Source: Mesotaenium endlicherianum (Eukaryota; Streptophyta; Zygnematophyceae; Zygnematales; Mesotaeniaceae). From it: a stretch of 64,000 bases of DNA. The notes beneath the pieces are model-generated. The model had not been told where the DNA came from. It worked only from the letters and a program-made list of their open reading frames with translations, and ran no database searches. The stretch covers positions 150,325 to 214,324 of the forward strand of contig WELA01012483.1 of assembly GCA_009602735.1 (NCBI GenBank), written 5' to 3'. Numbering within the stretch: the stretch's first letter is position 1; every line of letters starts with the position of its first letter. The position numbers were made by a program, and so were the translations under genes. Shown here in pieces: positions 34,738 to 45,039 of this stretch.

Positions 34738-34738
34738 N
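34738..34738. other. Ambiguous base N flanked by a 22-base direct repeat
   Basis: The 22 bases ending CTGAGGACACTTGG stand immediately before the N and again immediately after it. This is the clearest of four such sites and almost certainly an assembly join. Confidence 0.85.
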
Positions 34739-34888
34739 CGATGCCTCTGAGGACACTTGGAAGTTTAAAGACCAGCTGACCAATGCCAAAGGGGCGTTGA
34801 AACGGTTCCACCTTCGGGTGGCTGGGGCACCGCCCTTACTGTCCCTTCAGTAGACATGGGAAGGTGACAGGAGGTCCTGTCTCCATAT

Positions 34889-35175
34889 AAGTTGGAGGGG
34901 GATGTTACAGTTAGTGACAGTTGTGACAGGCAACCCACCTTTAAAATTAAGTTGGAGGGAGTACTATTCTGTTTCGGGATCAGCCGGAAAATCTCTGATA
35001 ACCATATTACACACTCAACTTGCGCTCACACTCACTTTCTCTAACTCAATTTTCCCTTATATTCACTTACACCAGGTATTTCACACTAGGAACTCTCCCG
35101 ATCGCGTTCCTCTTCATCAAGGGCACTCAGTAGCGGCAAAATATCATGACTTCACTAATTGCATTGTGTTTGTGA
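34889..35175 (+). other. LTR-like spacer between pol and ORF3 in B2
   Basis: Begins AAGTTGGAGGGGGA followed by TGTTACAGTTAG, with a second AAGTTGGAGGGA at 34949, matching the B1 spacer. A C/T-rich stretch follows (about 35010-35060). The first block resembles a polypurine tract joined to an LTR start. Possible internal promoter or splice region for ORF3 (inference). Confidence 0.45.
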
Positions 35176-36848
35176 TTGAGCAGGATGACTCAAAAGTCGG
35201 AACTCAAGAGGAAGAGAAGGGCGAACGAGGCACATGCAGAATACTTGCAATTTCGTGGAGACATCGAATCATCCTCCATCTCCGCTCGGGAATCACAACG
35301 ACTCCAACAACAGCGGGAGGCACAGAAGAAGAAGAAGGAGGAGGAACAGGCCAGACTGAGGCAGGAAGAACTGGATAGAAAAGCTGCAGAGGAGGCCAAG
35401 AAAGCAGAGGAGGAGAAGCAAGCCGAGGAGAAGCGGAAGCAGCAGGCTGAAGAAGAGCAGAGGAGAATCAGCAGCTACCGCTACACACTATTGAGCAAGG
35501 ACTTCGATCTACTGGAGGAGGCCTTCAAGTATGCTCAGAGAAGTCGCAGTGAGTCACAGAAGGACATCCTCCAGCGGGAAGGGGAGTCTCCGAAAACTTT
35601 GACAAGTATATAGAGGTCAGCACGGGGCTCCTCCTCTACCACAATTACGCCAGGATGGTAGGGTATACGGTCAGATAGGCGAAGGCAATGGCCCAGGTGA
35701 ACGAAGCAGGGGCTGTATTGATTCTTGGTATCTGGGGGGGAGATAGGGTCATCAGGATGATCCCCATGGACACGGACAGCTTTAAGGACTCTACATCCCA
35801 TAGCAGGTTCAAGGCCATGTATAATGAGGTGGAGAGAAGGAGCTGGGAATTCTTGGCCAAGGAAACCAGTCAGCTAGACTTTGCAGGGCACTGGTACCCT
35901 TGTACTCTTAAAAGGACAGACCCTGCCTTCTTCCAAAAGCCCACCGATTGGCGGTGGATGACCATCAACATGAGGGACCAGCATAATGACAGGGCGACGG
36001 ATGAGGATTTCCTGACAGACCCAAAGGGGAACATAGTATTGCCCCCTCATATTGCGGCTTGGGACCCAAGATTGGATGGAGTCAGAGACTGCATGAGCCA
36101 AGAGATGCAGGGGGACAGAAGCAGGGCCCGAGAGTCATTCTCAAAAGGGAAGCACGCTTATGCCAAATGGGCAAGCAAGCAGGGGGGAAAGGATCTGTAT
36201 GCGGTCCGGACTCAGCAGCCTCCACCAGCACCAAAAAGAGGAAGGTCAGTGGGATATTCTTTTTCTCGGGAAGAGCTGGAGCAGCTGACAGAAGAGACCC
36301 CAGAAGTCTCAGAGGAACCCGGGGACGGAGAGGAGGAGGAGTCAGAGAAAGACGAGGAGGAAGGCGAGGAGGAGGACACTAGCCCCGCCGTGATCCTGAC
36401 ACCTGCCACATCCCCTGTAAGGGAGAAGACGGGGTTGGCCCTGCAGCAACTCGCTGAAGAGGAGGATATTACTTGGCTGGGAACTGCCAGAGGACAGACC
36501 CCATCTACAGGCAAGGAGACCCAGTCGGACAGGGCAGACAGGAGGGCTGCTGGAGAAATAGCCAGAGGCCTGCCGGCATCTCCCTCGCAAAGAGGGCATG
36601 TACCCTTAGCTCATGTCATGCAACATCCTTCTGGGATGCCGGTATATGTACCAGTCAATTTGAGGGATGCCCAGGAGAAGGCTGCCTCCATTCAGTTTCA
36701 GACCGTGCAGGAGGAAACAGCACAGCTACTGCATTCTCCGACGGGTCCCTACACGGAACCTCCATCTCTGACAGGCTTCAGAAGACCCCAAGACAGGAGG
36801 AGGACTGACTCCCCTGACCATAGGGTCCCAGGGGCATCTCCCTCCTAA
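35176..36848 (+). pseudogene. B2 ORF3, extra protein after the chromodomain
   Basis: About 550 residues in the same position as B1 ORF3. It begins MTQKSELKRKRRANEAH. A Lys/Glu/Gln/Ala-rich probable coiled coil spans about 35290-35470, then YRYTLLSKDFDLLEEAFKYA. The middle carries FAGHWYPCTLKRTDPAFF and DWRWMT (about 35880-35965). A basic PKRGRSVGYSF block, an acidic tract (about 36320-36380) and the tail GHVPLAHVMQHPSGMPVYVP (about 36593-36652) follow. No membrane span. Function unknown; a nucleic-acid or chromatin-binding accessory factor would fit the charge pattern (inference). Broken (about one break). Confidence 0.72.
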
Positions 36849-36931
36849 GGGCGGAGGGCCAAGGGCACAGCATGCTGGATGGGAGAGGGATCAGTAAGTT
36901 GAGTTGGGGAAACCTATGTACCCTGTGTCAG

Positions 36932-36950
36932 TGTTGTCGAGGCGACAACA
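36932..36950 (+). promoter_or_regulatory. Conserved hairpin before the B2 polypurine tract
   Basis: TGTTGTCG-AGG-CGACAACA, identical to the one in B1, followed by the polypurine tract AAGTTGGAGGGA at 36955 and the LTR. Confidence 0.65.
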
Positions 36951-36967
36951 TGTTAAGTTGGAGGGAT

Positions 36968-37687
36968 TGTAATGAATCAGTGTATTGGTTGATATAATAT
37001 TCAGTTAAATATAACAGTCAAATAAGTACAGCCTGCTGAACTCTAGTTAATAATCAGTCTGCTGGACTTTATATTTAATATCAGTTTAATGACTCAGCCG
37101 AAAGCAGCAGGCTGAAGTCAGCTTAAGTCAGCTTGCTGACACATTCTTTGACAGCCAGCTGACTTTCGTACTCGGTAGCAGCAAATTGCCTCGATATGCA
37201 TCTAAGTGTGGTATGCTAGATGAATGGCCAGATGACATCCCTATGATAGATGGCGATTTGGGATGATGGGAGATGGCGGCGGATTTGGTCAACCGAGGTC
37301 CTACCAACGTGGTAAACTCCCGGGTAGGTGGTGCCATCGCACTGGCCGTTGAACAATTCACTCATTCCATGTACATATGCTAGGCATTGCTCTCGAGTTT
37401 GGCATTCGAAAACGAGGCCAACTCTCTTATACAGCTTACTGAGAGAGATCTGAATCCAAGGCGAGAAGCCATTGATACACACTGTTTTCTAACCTTGCTT
37501 ATGTATAAGTTCACTGATTGCATAATTGATGCTGGTTTACTCGCATTTGACTTATGAGTGTTGTTCACTGCTAGTGTGTTGTCCTTTTGCCGTTTAATCA
37601 GTTAACGGAAAATCCATAAAGATTACTTGCTGATGTAAAGATATTTGTTAATTGTTAATCGCCTATTTGGTAAGTCGATTCATTTCA
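36968..37687 (+). repeat. B2 3' LTR
   Basis: 720 bases, TGTAATGAATC to GATTCATTTCA, followed by the target duplication GCGGG. Confidence 0.95.
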
Positions 37688-38545
37688 GCGGGGGTGTGTC
37701 AAGTCGTTCCCAAACTCAAGTGTACCCCAATCGGTATTCCAAAGGAGGGGGGGGGTGAATCAAGTCCCCCCCAAACTCGAGTGTAACCGAGTCGGTAATT
37801 AGAAGGGAGGGAAGTGTATCAAGTTCCCCCCCCACAACTTAAATGTACCCCAGTCGGCATTCGATAGGGAGGGGGTGTGTGAAGACCCCCCCAGAACTCG
37901 AGTCCCCCCAAATTGGTCTTCCAAAGGGGGGGGGGGTTTGTCAAGTCCCTCCCAAACTTGAGTGTAGCCCAGTCGGTATCCAGAAGGGGGAGATTGTGTG
38001 AAGTTCCCCACCTTCATATTTGAATGTAACCCAGTTGGTAACCAGAAAAGGGGGTCTGCCAAATCCCCCCTCAAGTTGGAGTGTCACCTGAATGGTAACA
38101 AGAAGGGAGAGGGGGTTGGTGCACCAACCCCCTCCCCCACATCATGTTGTCCCAATCAGTATCAAGATAGGAGAGGGAGTGCTCCAACTCCCTTCCCCAG
38201 ATTTGGTAACCAAAATGGGGGGGGTGCACCAACTCCCGCCCCAAGTATGAGTGTATGTATCCCCAGCGGCATCAAAAGGGGGGGGGGTGCACCAACTCCC
38301 CCCCCTAAGTTGGTAACACACAGGGAGGGTGCACCAAGCCCTCCCCCAATATTCAAATCAATCCCATTACTTAAATAAAGGGGGGGGTGCATCAGGTTCC
38401 CCCCCTAAGTCGGTACCAAATTTGGGGGCATGCAGCAAGCCCCCCATCCCCCCCGGAAGACTAAAGCGTCACCCATGCAGGAACCAAGAGCGGGGAGGTT
38501 CACTAAGTCCTCCCCCCAGTACTCAGGAAGTGGCCAAAAGGGCAC
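37688..38545. repeat. G/C-run satellite, right part
   Basis: About 13 imperfect units of roughly 60-65 bases. Each has an oligo-C run of 5-8, a core like AACTCGAGTGTACCCC, AGTCGGTAT, and an oligo-G run of 6-10. Later units replace the core with TGGTGCACCAAC-type sequence. Neighbouring G and C runs can pair as hairpins or form G-quadruplexes. It continues the array at 28548. Confidence 0.85.
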
Positions 38546-40195
38546 CCCACAGCAGAGGGTCTGCTGCCATGGCGTTGAAGCTTTTGTCCCGCACCCTTGG
38601 AGCTGCAGCCCGCCCCCATCCACGTGTGCATGAGGCACAGACATGTGAGTGATAGAAACACGACAAATCAAAGGAAGCCCTCCCCTTCTCCCTCCCTCCC
38701 CCTCCTACCCACCCTCAATTGTCCACTTTGCCTGACCTGAGCCCCACCTCTAGTGTCAGCAGCAGCATGAGCAGCAAGATGCCACATGAAACGTCTGCGT
38801 AGCCACCTGCCAGTCTTACAGGGGCGGGGCCGGGGATGGCTTGACGCACTCACCCAGAATGAAGAAGTTGGGTGCCCGCCTGCGCTCACGCGCCCGGGGC
38901 GCACCACGTGCAGCAAGTGAGGGGGGAGGGAGGGTGCGCTGCACTTGTTGTTGGCACTGAAGGCGTTGATCTCCCTGCCTTCCATCTTCTTGTTGTTGCC
39001 ATGCATGGAATGGCATGGCTCGTCCGCGCCTGTGTCAGACAAGCAGCGGACAAGTCCTCGGACGCGGAACCAGTGGCCTACGACCTGTCTGAGCGTCATT
39101 CCAGGAAAAGATTAACAACTTACAAATGTATTGCCGCCACAATTTCTTCAGACGGTGGAAGAGGACAAGACAAGGAGAACCCGAGGCTGTGCTCACAGAA
39201 GGGAGGGGGGGAGGGAGTACCTGCATCATGCTGCAGGTTGCAGTGGCAACCCGGAGCGCAGGCAGGGGAGGTAGCAGCGGGGTGCCGTGTGCCTGCTCTG
39301 CCGCTGTCGCCACAGAAGGTGCCTCGCAGGCGTGCAGTGCGTGCCGTCCACTTGTGCACACCTGCACATGCACACAGGCATGGTACACCTAATGATGCCT
39401 TAGAGCAGCATCCAAGGGAGATAGATGGTTGCGCACAAGCACGCCTAGCCGCCATTGCTGCCTTTGTGCTTGCGTGCATGCATGCGTAACCTGCAGCTCC
39501 TCTCAGCGAGACACATAGAGAAGAATGGGAAGCAGCCTGGCATGGGGGCTGCATGTATGGCGTGCATGAGGGTGTTGAGTTGCAACGGCACCAAGGGCTT
39601 ACGGAGCCAACGGATACTGAGTGCGTGGTGAGGGCAGAGGAGGCGAGGACTGACAACCACAGCACTCACCGGAGAGGGCGGCAGGCACGAGGCGCGAGCG
39701 CCACAGCTGCAAGTATTTCTCTCTTTTTCTCTGTCACTTTCTCTCAGCTCCTCCTTGACATCTCTTCAGGCCGCCATCTCCCTTGTGGGCTGGTAGTCGC
39801 ACTTTTGCCGTCTGAACTAAAGAATGGTGTTTGCTACTGCCTACCTACCTAGCTAATCATACGCCTGTATCTACACCTAGACTACACGCTGCCTGCCTGC
39901 CTGCCTGCCTACTCCCTGCCTGACAACTACCACGCTACCTAATTAACCAGCCTAATCAATTATCTACGTGAATGCTGTATGCAATTTTCCTCCCTGTCAC
40001 ATTATTCCGCAGGTGGAGATGCAACAAGCACAAAAAGTGACAAAAAGAATGACAACCTCCGGCGCGGAGGAACTGGGTGGCCTTCTCACACGATCCATGG
40101 GGCAGATGCACAAAGCCAGAACAAGAGAAGTGACAGCTGGGAGGAGAACACAAGGCATGCACGTAATACGAGGATGGGGAGCGCACAAGCAGCAG

Positions 40196-40540
40196 CACGG
40201 CGCTTGGCCGACCGACCGACTGATTCCTTGACGAACCGACGGAGGGAGTGACTGGCCGACTGACTGGCTGGCCGACTAACTGACTGGGTGACTGACGGAT
40301 TGGACGACCGACGGACTGGTCAATTGACCGACAGACCGACAGACCGACTGACGGACTGGCCAACTGACTGACTGGCCGACTGACGGACTGCCCCATTGGC
40401 CGAGTGACTGACCGGCCCACTGGTCGACTGACTGACTGGCCGGGTGACAGGCTGCCCCACTGGCCAACTGACTGACTGACTGACGGACAAACTGACCGAC
40501 CAATCGTCTGACCGACCACTTGACTGACTGATTGCAGGGC
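40196..40540. repeat. GACT/GACC tetranucleotide-based minisatellite
   Basis: About 340 bases made of CGACTGACTGG, CGACCGAC and GACGGACTG units, with a clear four-base period and a looser twelve-base period. Minus-strand reading gives a Ser-Val-Gly-Gln-like repeat, which is a by-product of the period. Confidence 0.85.
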
Positions 40541-42030
40541 TGCGAAGGGTGCGACTGGCAGCCGTGCATGCAGGGTGCGCAGCTCTGAATGCGGCCCAGA
40601 GCCTGCACGCACATTGCCCTTGAACTCCTCCTCCTCCTCACGCACGCACGCACGCACTCGCGCTGGCTGCTGCTTCTTCTTCTTCCTTGGGCAGAGGCAA
40701 TCGGGCTGTTTGCTACAACTCGCTTGACTGCTGCTGCCTGCCCTCGTAGCCTGATGATGCCGTGCCTCTCTCTAGGGTTGAAGGGACGCCTCGCTCCCCC
40801 AGGCCAGGGGTCATGTGGAGCCGTTCCACCACTCGAGGGGAACGTGCGCTGCGTGCAGATAGTAGCAACATGGTTCCGGCCTGCCTCCGCTGCGATGCCG
40901 GATGGGACTTAGTCAGCCAGCCGCACACCATGCTGGGTTCTGTCTGCACGGCAATGGCGGCACGCAACAATGCGCTCTCTAGCTGCTGCTGCTGCTACTA
41001 CTGCTGCTGCATGCTCCAGCACGGCGCGCCCCCGTCCTTCCCAAGTTTGCGTTCAGGGGGTGACACCTGTCCTGGAGCCTGCCGGGCTCCGCCAACTGGC
41101 TGCTGGGGACGACCTCAAGAACGTCCTGCCTCGCCGCCTTGTTGACGGGGTACACCAACATCACCCTCCACTCTCCAACGGCTCCACCTCTGCCAATGAA
41201 CCAAAGCACGCAGAGCTGTTTCCCCGCGCGCTTTCTCTGGACCTGCTACGAGCGAAGCTGCCCCGGCGGCTCAATCGGGCAGCGACAGCTGGCGATTGGC
41301 TGGGGGATGGGGACATGTGGCAAATCCTCCAAGCTCTTTGACCATTGCACGTTTTGAGCTTGCCAGGAACGGGCAGGTGGCACTCTCTGGTGCTTGTCAG
41401 TGGTCAGGTGGCCGACTGGCGCTGCTGACGCGGGGGCCTTTGCTCGAGTCCCCCTGCCGCGGCTGGACCTACCACCAGGAGCTTTAGAAAGTGGCTGCAG
41501 TACTCGGCAACCTGCAATGGAGCCTCGGGGGGAGGGCTTGCCTCCTTTGTCTCTAGCATCCTCCCCACGTTCCACCCCCATCCCCTTTGCAAATGCGCAT
41601 GGAGCAGCCCGCAATTCACCACGCAACCTGCCACCCATTCAGTGGCCATGCCATGTGCAAACCTCCCCAGGCGTCAACATCAAGCTAATGAGGAAGGATA
41701 CTCACTATTGTGGGGCAAATGCGGCAAAGGCAGGGGAAGAAAAAGGTGCTCACCCAGGGAGGGGAGTTTGGCGGGCAGGTGTCAGCCCGCATAAGACTGT
41801 AGGGTGCCACCAGAATGCAGCCCCTGCAGCACTCCATCTGCTGCACCTCCTCTTCCTTGTGCCCGTCACCTGCCTATGCCTTCCTCTCGCCCTCCCAAAA
41901 TTGGCTTTCGTCTTCTGGCTCTTTCTCCAGCTCCGTCCAGCTGCAGTCGAGAGACAAAATCTACACCTGCAAGCTAACCCTCCCCAAAAGACCGTCAGTG
42001 AATGGATGTCATTTTGTTTCGGTAAAATAC

Positions 42031-42117
42031 CTGACACTTGGCCGCCCCAAGTCTCGCGCGTGCGCAACAGACAAGACGCTCTTGGCCTTGTAGCACTCGT
42101 AGGACTTGCTTCTCCAC
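42031..42117 (-). CDS. Candidate exon of an unrecognised gene
   Basis: Minus-strand 87-base segment flanked by an acceptor-like TTGCTGCAG and a donor-like CAG|GTATTT. It is open and reads WRSKSYECYKAKSVLSVAHA followed by RDLGRPSV in one phase. It looks coding in residue make-up and splice context, but no family was recognised and no neighbouring exon could be joined. It lies 130 bases from the inserted LTR at 42254. It could be chance in GC-rich DNA. Confidence 0.25.
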
Positions 42118-42253
42118 CTGCAGCAAGCTAGGATGAGCGGGAGAAGGAGGTGGGGAGAAACGAGGGAGGGAAGCGTGGCCAACCCAATGTAGCCCCTCCC
42201 CCCCCCTCCCTCCTCTTTCTATCTCACCCTCCCAGCCCCCCAACCTCCCTCTG

Positions 42254-42972
42254 TGAAATGAATCGACTTACCAAATAAGCGATTAACAATTAATAAAGAT
42301 CTCTATATCAGCAAGTAATCTTTATGGTATTTCCCGTTAACTGGTTTAACGGCAAGGACAACACACTAGCAGTGAATAATACTCGTCAGTCAAATGAGAG
42401 TAAACTAGCATTGATAATGCAAATCAGTAAACTCATACATAAGCAAGGTTAGAAGACAGTGTGTATCAATGGCTTCTCGCCTTGGATTCAGAGTTCTCTC
42501 AGTAAGCTGTACAAGAGAGTTGGCCTCGTTTCCGAATGCCGAACTCGAAAGCAATGCCTAGCATATGTACATGGAATGAGTTTACTGTTCAACGGTCAGT
42601 GCGATGGCACCGCCTACCCGGGAGTTAACCACGTTGGTAGGACCTCGGTTAACCAAATCCACCGCCATCTCCCATCATCCCGAATAGCCATCCATCATAG
42701 GGATGTCATCTGGCCATTCATCTAGCATATCACACTTAGATGCATATCGAGGCAGTTCGCTGCTACCGAGTACGGAAGTCAGCTGGCTGTCAAAGAATGT
42801 GTCAGCAAGCTGACTTAAGTTTACTTCAGCCTGCTGCTTTTGGCCGAGTCATTAAACTGATAATTATGTAAAGTTCAGCAGACTGATTACTAACTAAAGT
42901 TCAGCAGGCTGAACTAAATTAACTATTATATTTAAATGAATATTATATCTACTAATATACTGATTCATTACA
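42254..42972 (-). repeat. B3 LTR, inverted
   Basis: 719 bases. On the minus strand it runs TGTAATGAATC to GATTCATTTCA. It is not a solo LTR, because internal sequence (polypurine tract AAGTTGGAGGGAT) follows at 42973 upward. Confidence 0.92.
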
Positions 42973-42989
42973 ATCCCTCCAACTTAACT

Positions 42990-43008
42990 TGTTGTCGCCT
43001 CGACAACA
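42990..43008 (-). promoter_or_regulatory. Conserved hairpin before the B3 polypurine tract
   Basis: TGTTGTCG-AGG-CGACAACA on the minus strand, the same spacing from the polypurine tract as in B1 and B2. Confidence 0.65.
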
Positions 43009-43085
43009 TTAAACTGCAAAAGCTTTAAATAAAGAAACTGACCCTGACCAGCCTCCCTTACTGACTATCTTTTCAGCCTGTCACC

Positions 43086-43679
43086 TTAAGGGGTGGTTCC
43101 TGGGGCTTCAGGATCAGGGGACGGAGATCTGGACCTAGATCTGGACAGCCCTCTAGGTCTGTCAGCTGGCCTTCTAAAGAACCCGGTTTGCTCTAAAGTT
43201 GGACCTCGAGGAGAACGAAGGATGGTAGCCTGCTCTTCAACCACTTGGGTGTTGATGCCCACATAGACAGGCATTCCAGTAGGATGCTGAAATACATTGG
43301 CTAGAGGTACATGCCCCTGAGCGGAGGGGGAGGCTGGCATACCTCTGGCCCACCCGCGTGTCCCTCTTCTGGCACCTGTGTCCTCTGGGGATTTCTGTCT
43401 GTGTCTGCTGCCCAGTACCGTCAGATCAGCTTCTTCCCCTGCTTGGGCAGGTGGGCTGGGGGAGCGAGCGCGGGGTCCAGTTGTCGCCATAACGGGGATC
43501 ACATTCCACACACCTGATCGTGGTTCTTTAGGAAGTGCCACTGCCTCTCGCTGGCTATCGTGAGTACCTGCTGCTGATGCTTCTCCTCTGCCTTGTTCTC
43601 CTTGCTCATCCTCCTCATCCTCCTCCTCGGAGAGAGTAGGGGTCTCGTCCGCTAAGTCGTCCTGCTCCCTAGTAGACAT
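43086..43679 (-). pseudogene. B3 ORF3-like reading
   Basis: 197 residues on the minus strand beginning MSTREQDDLADETPTLSEEE. It has an acidic N-terminal tract, then EEADLTVLGSRHRQ (compare EEDITWLGTARGQ in B1), ASPSAQGHVPLANVFQHP, TGMPVYV, LRSPRGP and FFRRPADRPRG. It ends in Arg/Ser repeats (SRSRSRSPSP). The block order matches the C-terminal half of B1 and B2 ORF3, but identity is only around half by eye. The N-terminal coiled coil is not present upstream. Confidence 0.65.
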
Positions 43680-43689
43680 GGAGTAGAAC

Positions 43690-45030
43690 CCTAAATTTAT
43701 GTCTCGAGAGTCAGCGGCCCTTTGCTATTGCTTCTCAACGTCCACCTTACCTACTTCTCTGTTTTCCCCCTCTCATCCTCCATCAGCTTGGCGCCCCCCT
43801 CTCCTTGCCTCAACTGCAGTGTCCTCCTCCTCCTCCCCCTTTGTCTCCTCTAGGTTGTCTCCCTCTTCACTTTCCTCAAAGTTTGGACTCCTCCTCCAGC
43901 TGGCCGCAGACTCCTCCTACGGCTGCCAGTGCTGTCTCTTGCGCATTCAGTTCACACACTGCCCGGAGTAGAGGGCAATGGAGCAGGGCACTGCGACCCC
44001 ACCCCTAACTGTCCACACTTGGGATCGCCTCTTTCTGCCTCTCCAGCCTGCCTCCTGTCATTGCTTGCGCCACCTGGCATGCCTGCTCCGTCCAGGCAGC
44101 CCTGCACACGCACTCTCTGGCCGCTGCTGCTGCTGCTGCTGGCCGACTGGGCTGGTGGGAAACACTTTGAAGGTTGAGCTAGCTACCTTGCCCTCCGAGC
44201 TCCCTCTGACCATTGATTGCTGCTGCTGCACGCTCCTAGCACTCTTGGAGCTAGAGGACCCGCTTGCCCCCCTCCGGGGCAGGCAAGAGCACGGCATAAA
44301 CTCCAGAAAGTTGCCCCCGCTTGCTTCTTGGCGCAACCTCCCATGCATGACGCTACACCAAATGCGGCGGGCCGGACCTTGTGCTGCGTACGGTCGCGTG
44401 GGGACAGCATGGATCCTCTGCCTGTCTGTCCAAGCTGCCCCTCCACGACAGCAATGACGCACACTCACTGTTCTTGGCAGGGCCTCCTCTTGGCCCTGGG
44501 GCTTAAGCACACCAGGCTGCCCTCCCTCTAAACTCGGCCTCCGGGATGACGCTAGCTGACTCCGCCGATGAAGCCAAGCACGCTGAGCTTTCTAGTGGGG
44601 CACGGAGCTGCTACTCGTGGAGCTTCCTCAACAACTCGGCCCGGCAGGGGGTAGAGCACCGGCATGCCTTATTTATTGATCCAGCTGTGCTCTGCGCGCA
44701 ACAATAGAGCTAGGCGTCCAGGGTGAGATAGCTGTTGTTTGCGGCAGTATCCTAGAGCGGTTGTAGATTGAACCTGATTTGGTCTCAAAAGCGAAGAACA
44801 CAACAAGGGTGAGCAAGCAGAGAGCGCTCACAGGCCTTCGAGATCACAAGGGCACCACCACCACCAGCGCCAGGGGACTGCCACCGAGCCGCAAAGAAGG
44901 AATAACCATTCCACAGAGAGAAGCAGAGTGCAGTCGATGCAGCCAGCATACACACTATTTCACACCACAGCAGTAAGCAGCAGCACCTCGCATCACCACA
45001 TCTTATCTCATCGCATCTCATGCCATTGGT
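43690..45030. other. GC-rich island, right part, no firm gene
   Basis: GC-rich, C/T-biased DNA. A short plus-strand reading at about 44546-44705 (MTLADSADEAKHAELSSGAR) resembles one at about 41180-41230 (STSANEPKHAELFPRALS), which hints at a duplicated segment. No known domain was identified. Confidence 0.4.
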
Positions 45031-45039
45031 TACGTCGTG

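Larger units (their letters stand above)
31020..34830 (+). pseudogene. B2 pol region: PR, RT, RNase H, integrase, chromodomain
   Basis: Protease VRAFVDGGASHTFIHK near 31295. RT has [19 protein letters not shown] near 32095 and [12 protein letters not shown] near 32395. RNase [16 protein letters not shown] lies near 32845. The integrase HHCC segment runs about 33515-33650 and its core (SMDWVVTLPRTANGHD) is near 33716. GPY/F module LGPVWVGPYSVVRRVG near 34425 and chromodomain EYEVDEILDARSVRR near 34630-34700. Broken. It is the best guide here to the family's uninterrupted domain order. Confidence 0.9.
28793..37687 (+). mobile_element. Family B Ty3/gypsy chromovirus, copy B2
   Basis: LTRs at 28793-29501 and 36968-37687, exact five-base target duplication GCGGG (28788-28792 and 37688-37692), primer site, gag, pol with chromodomain, and ORF3. 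It lacks the internal duplications of B1, so it shows the family's basic 8.9 kb layout. The LTRs differ by about 6 percent by eye. Broken (about eight breaks). It inserted into a G/C-run satellite. Two single Ns (33036, 34738) lie inside it. Confidence 0.96.
38546..42253. other. GC-rich island, no firm gene
   Basis: GC-rich sequence quite unlike the AT-rich LTRs, with many long open frames on both strands that are best explained by composition. It includes TGCC repeats near 39890-39910, ACGC repeats near 40635-40655, CTG repeats near 40980-41010 and the minisatellite at 40196. One candidate exon lies at 42031-42117. It probably belongs to the same gene-bearing chromosomal region as the kinase remnant at 45 kb. 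Confidence 0.5.
42254..43680 (-). mobile_element. Partial family B-related element, copy B3
   Basis: Minus-strand 3' end of a family B element: LTR (42254-42972), polypurine tract, hairpin and the C-terminal half of ORF3. Gag, pol and the other LTR are absent. The LTR is about 90 percent like the B2 LTR by eye, while ORF3 is far more diverged, so it may be a separate subfamily. It is embedded in the GC-rich island. No target duplication can be tested because only one end is present. Confidence 0.8.

Noticed and set aside
38840-38910. Minus-strand RRAPNFFILG ending at a GTGAGT donor, reminiscent of a sulfotransferase start
   Set aside because: Too short, and no following exon with the expected KxGTT block was found.
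38872-39489. Plus-strand frame of 205 residues in the GC-rich island
   Set aside because: Composition-driven. No domain, and other long frames overlap on both strands.
40200-40540. CRISPR array
   Set aside because: Eukaryotic context, continuous short-period repeat without unique spacers.
40276-40657. Minus-strand Ser/Val/Gly/Gln repeat protein
   Set aside because: Translation of the GACT minisatellite. The periodicity explains the open frame.
41394-42131. Plus-strand frame of 245 residues
   Set aside because: No recognisable domain; it overlaps the candidate minus-strand exon and reads through low-complexity DNA.
42254-42972. Solo LTR
   Set aside because: Polypurine tract, hairpin and ORF3 sequence adjoin it, so it is the 3' end of a partial element, not a solo LTR.
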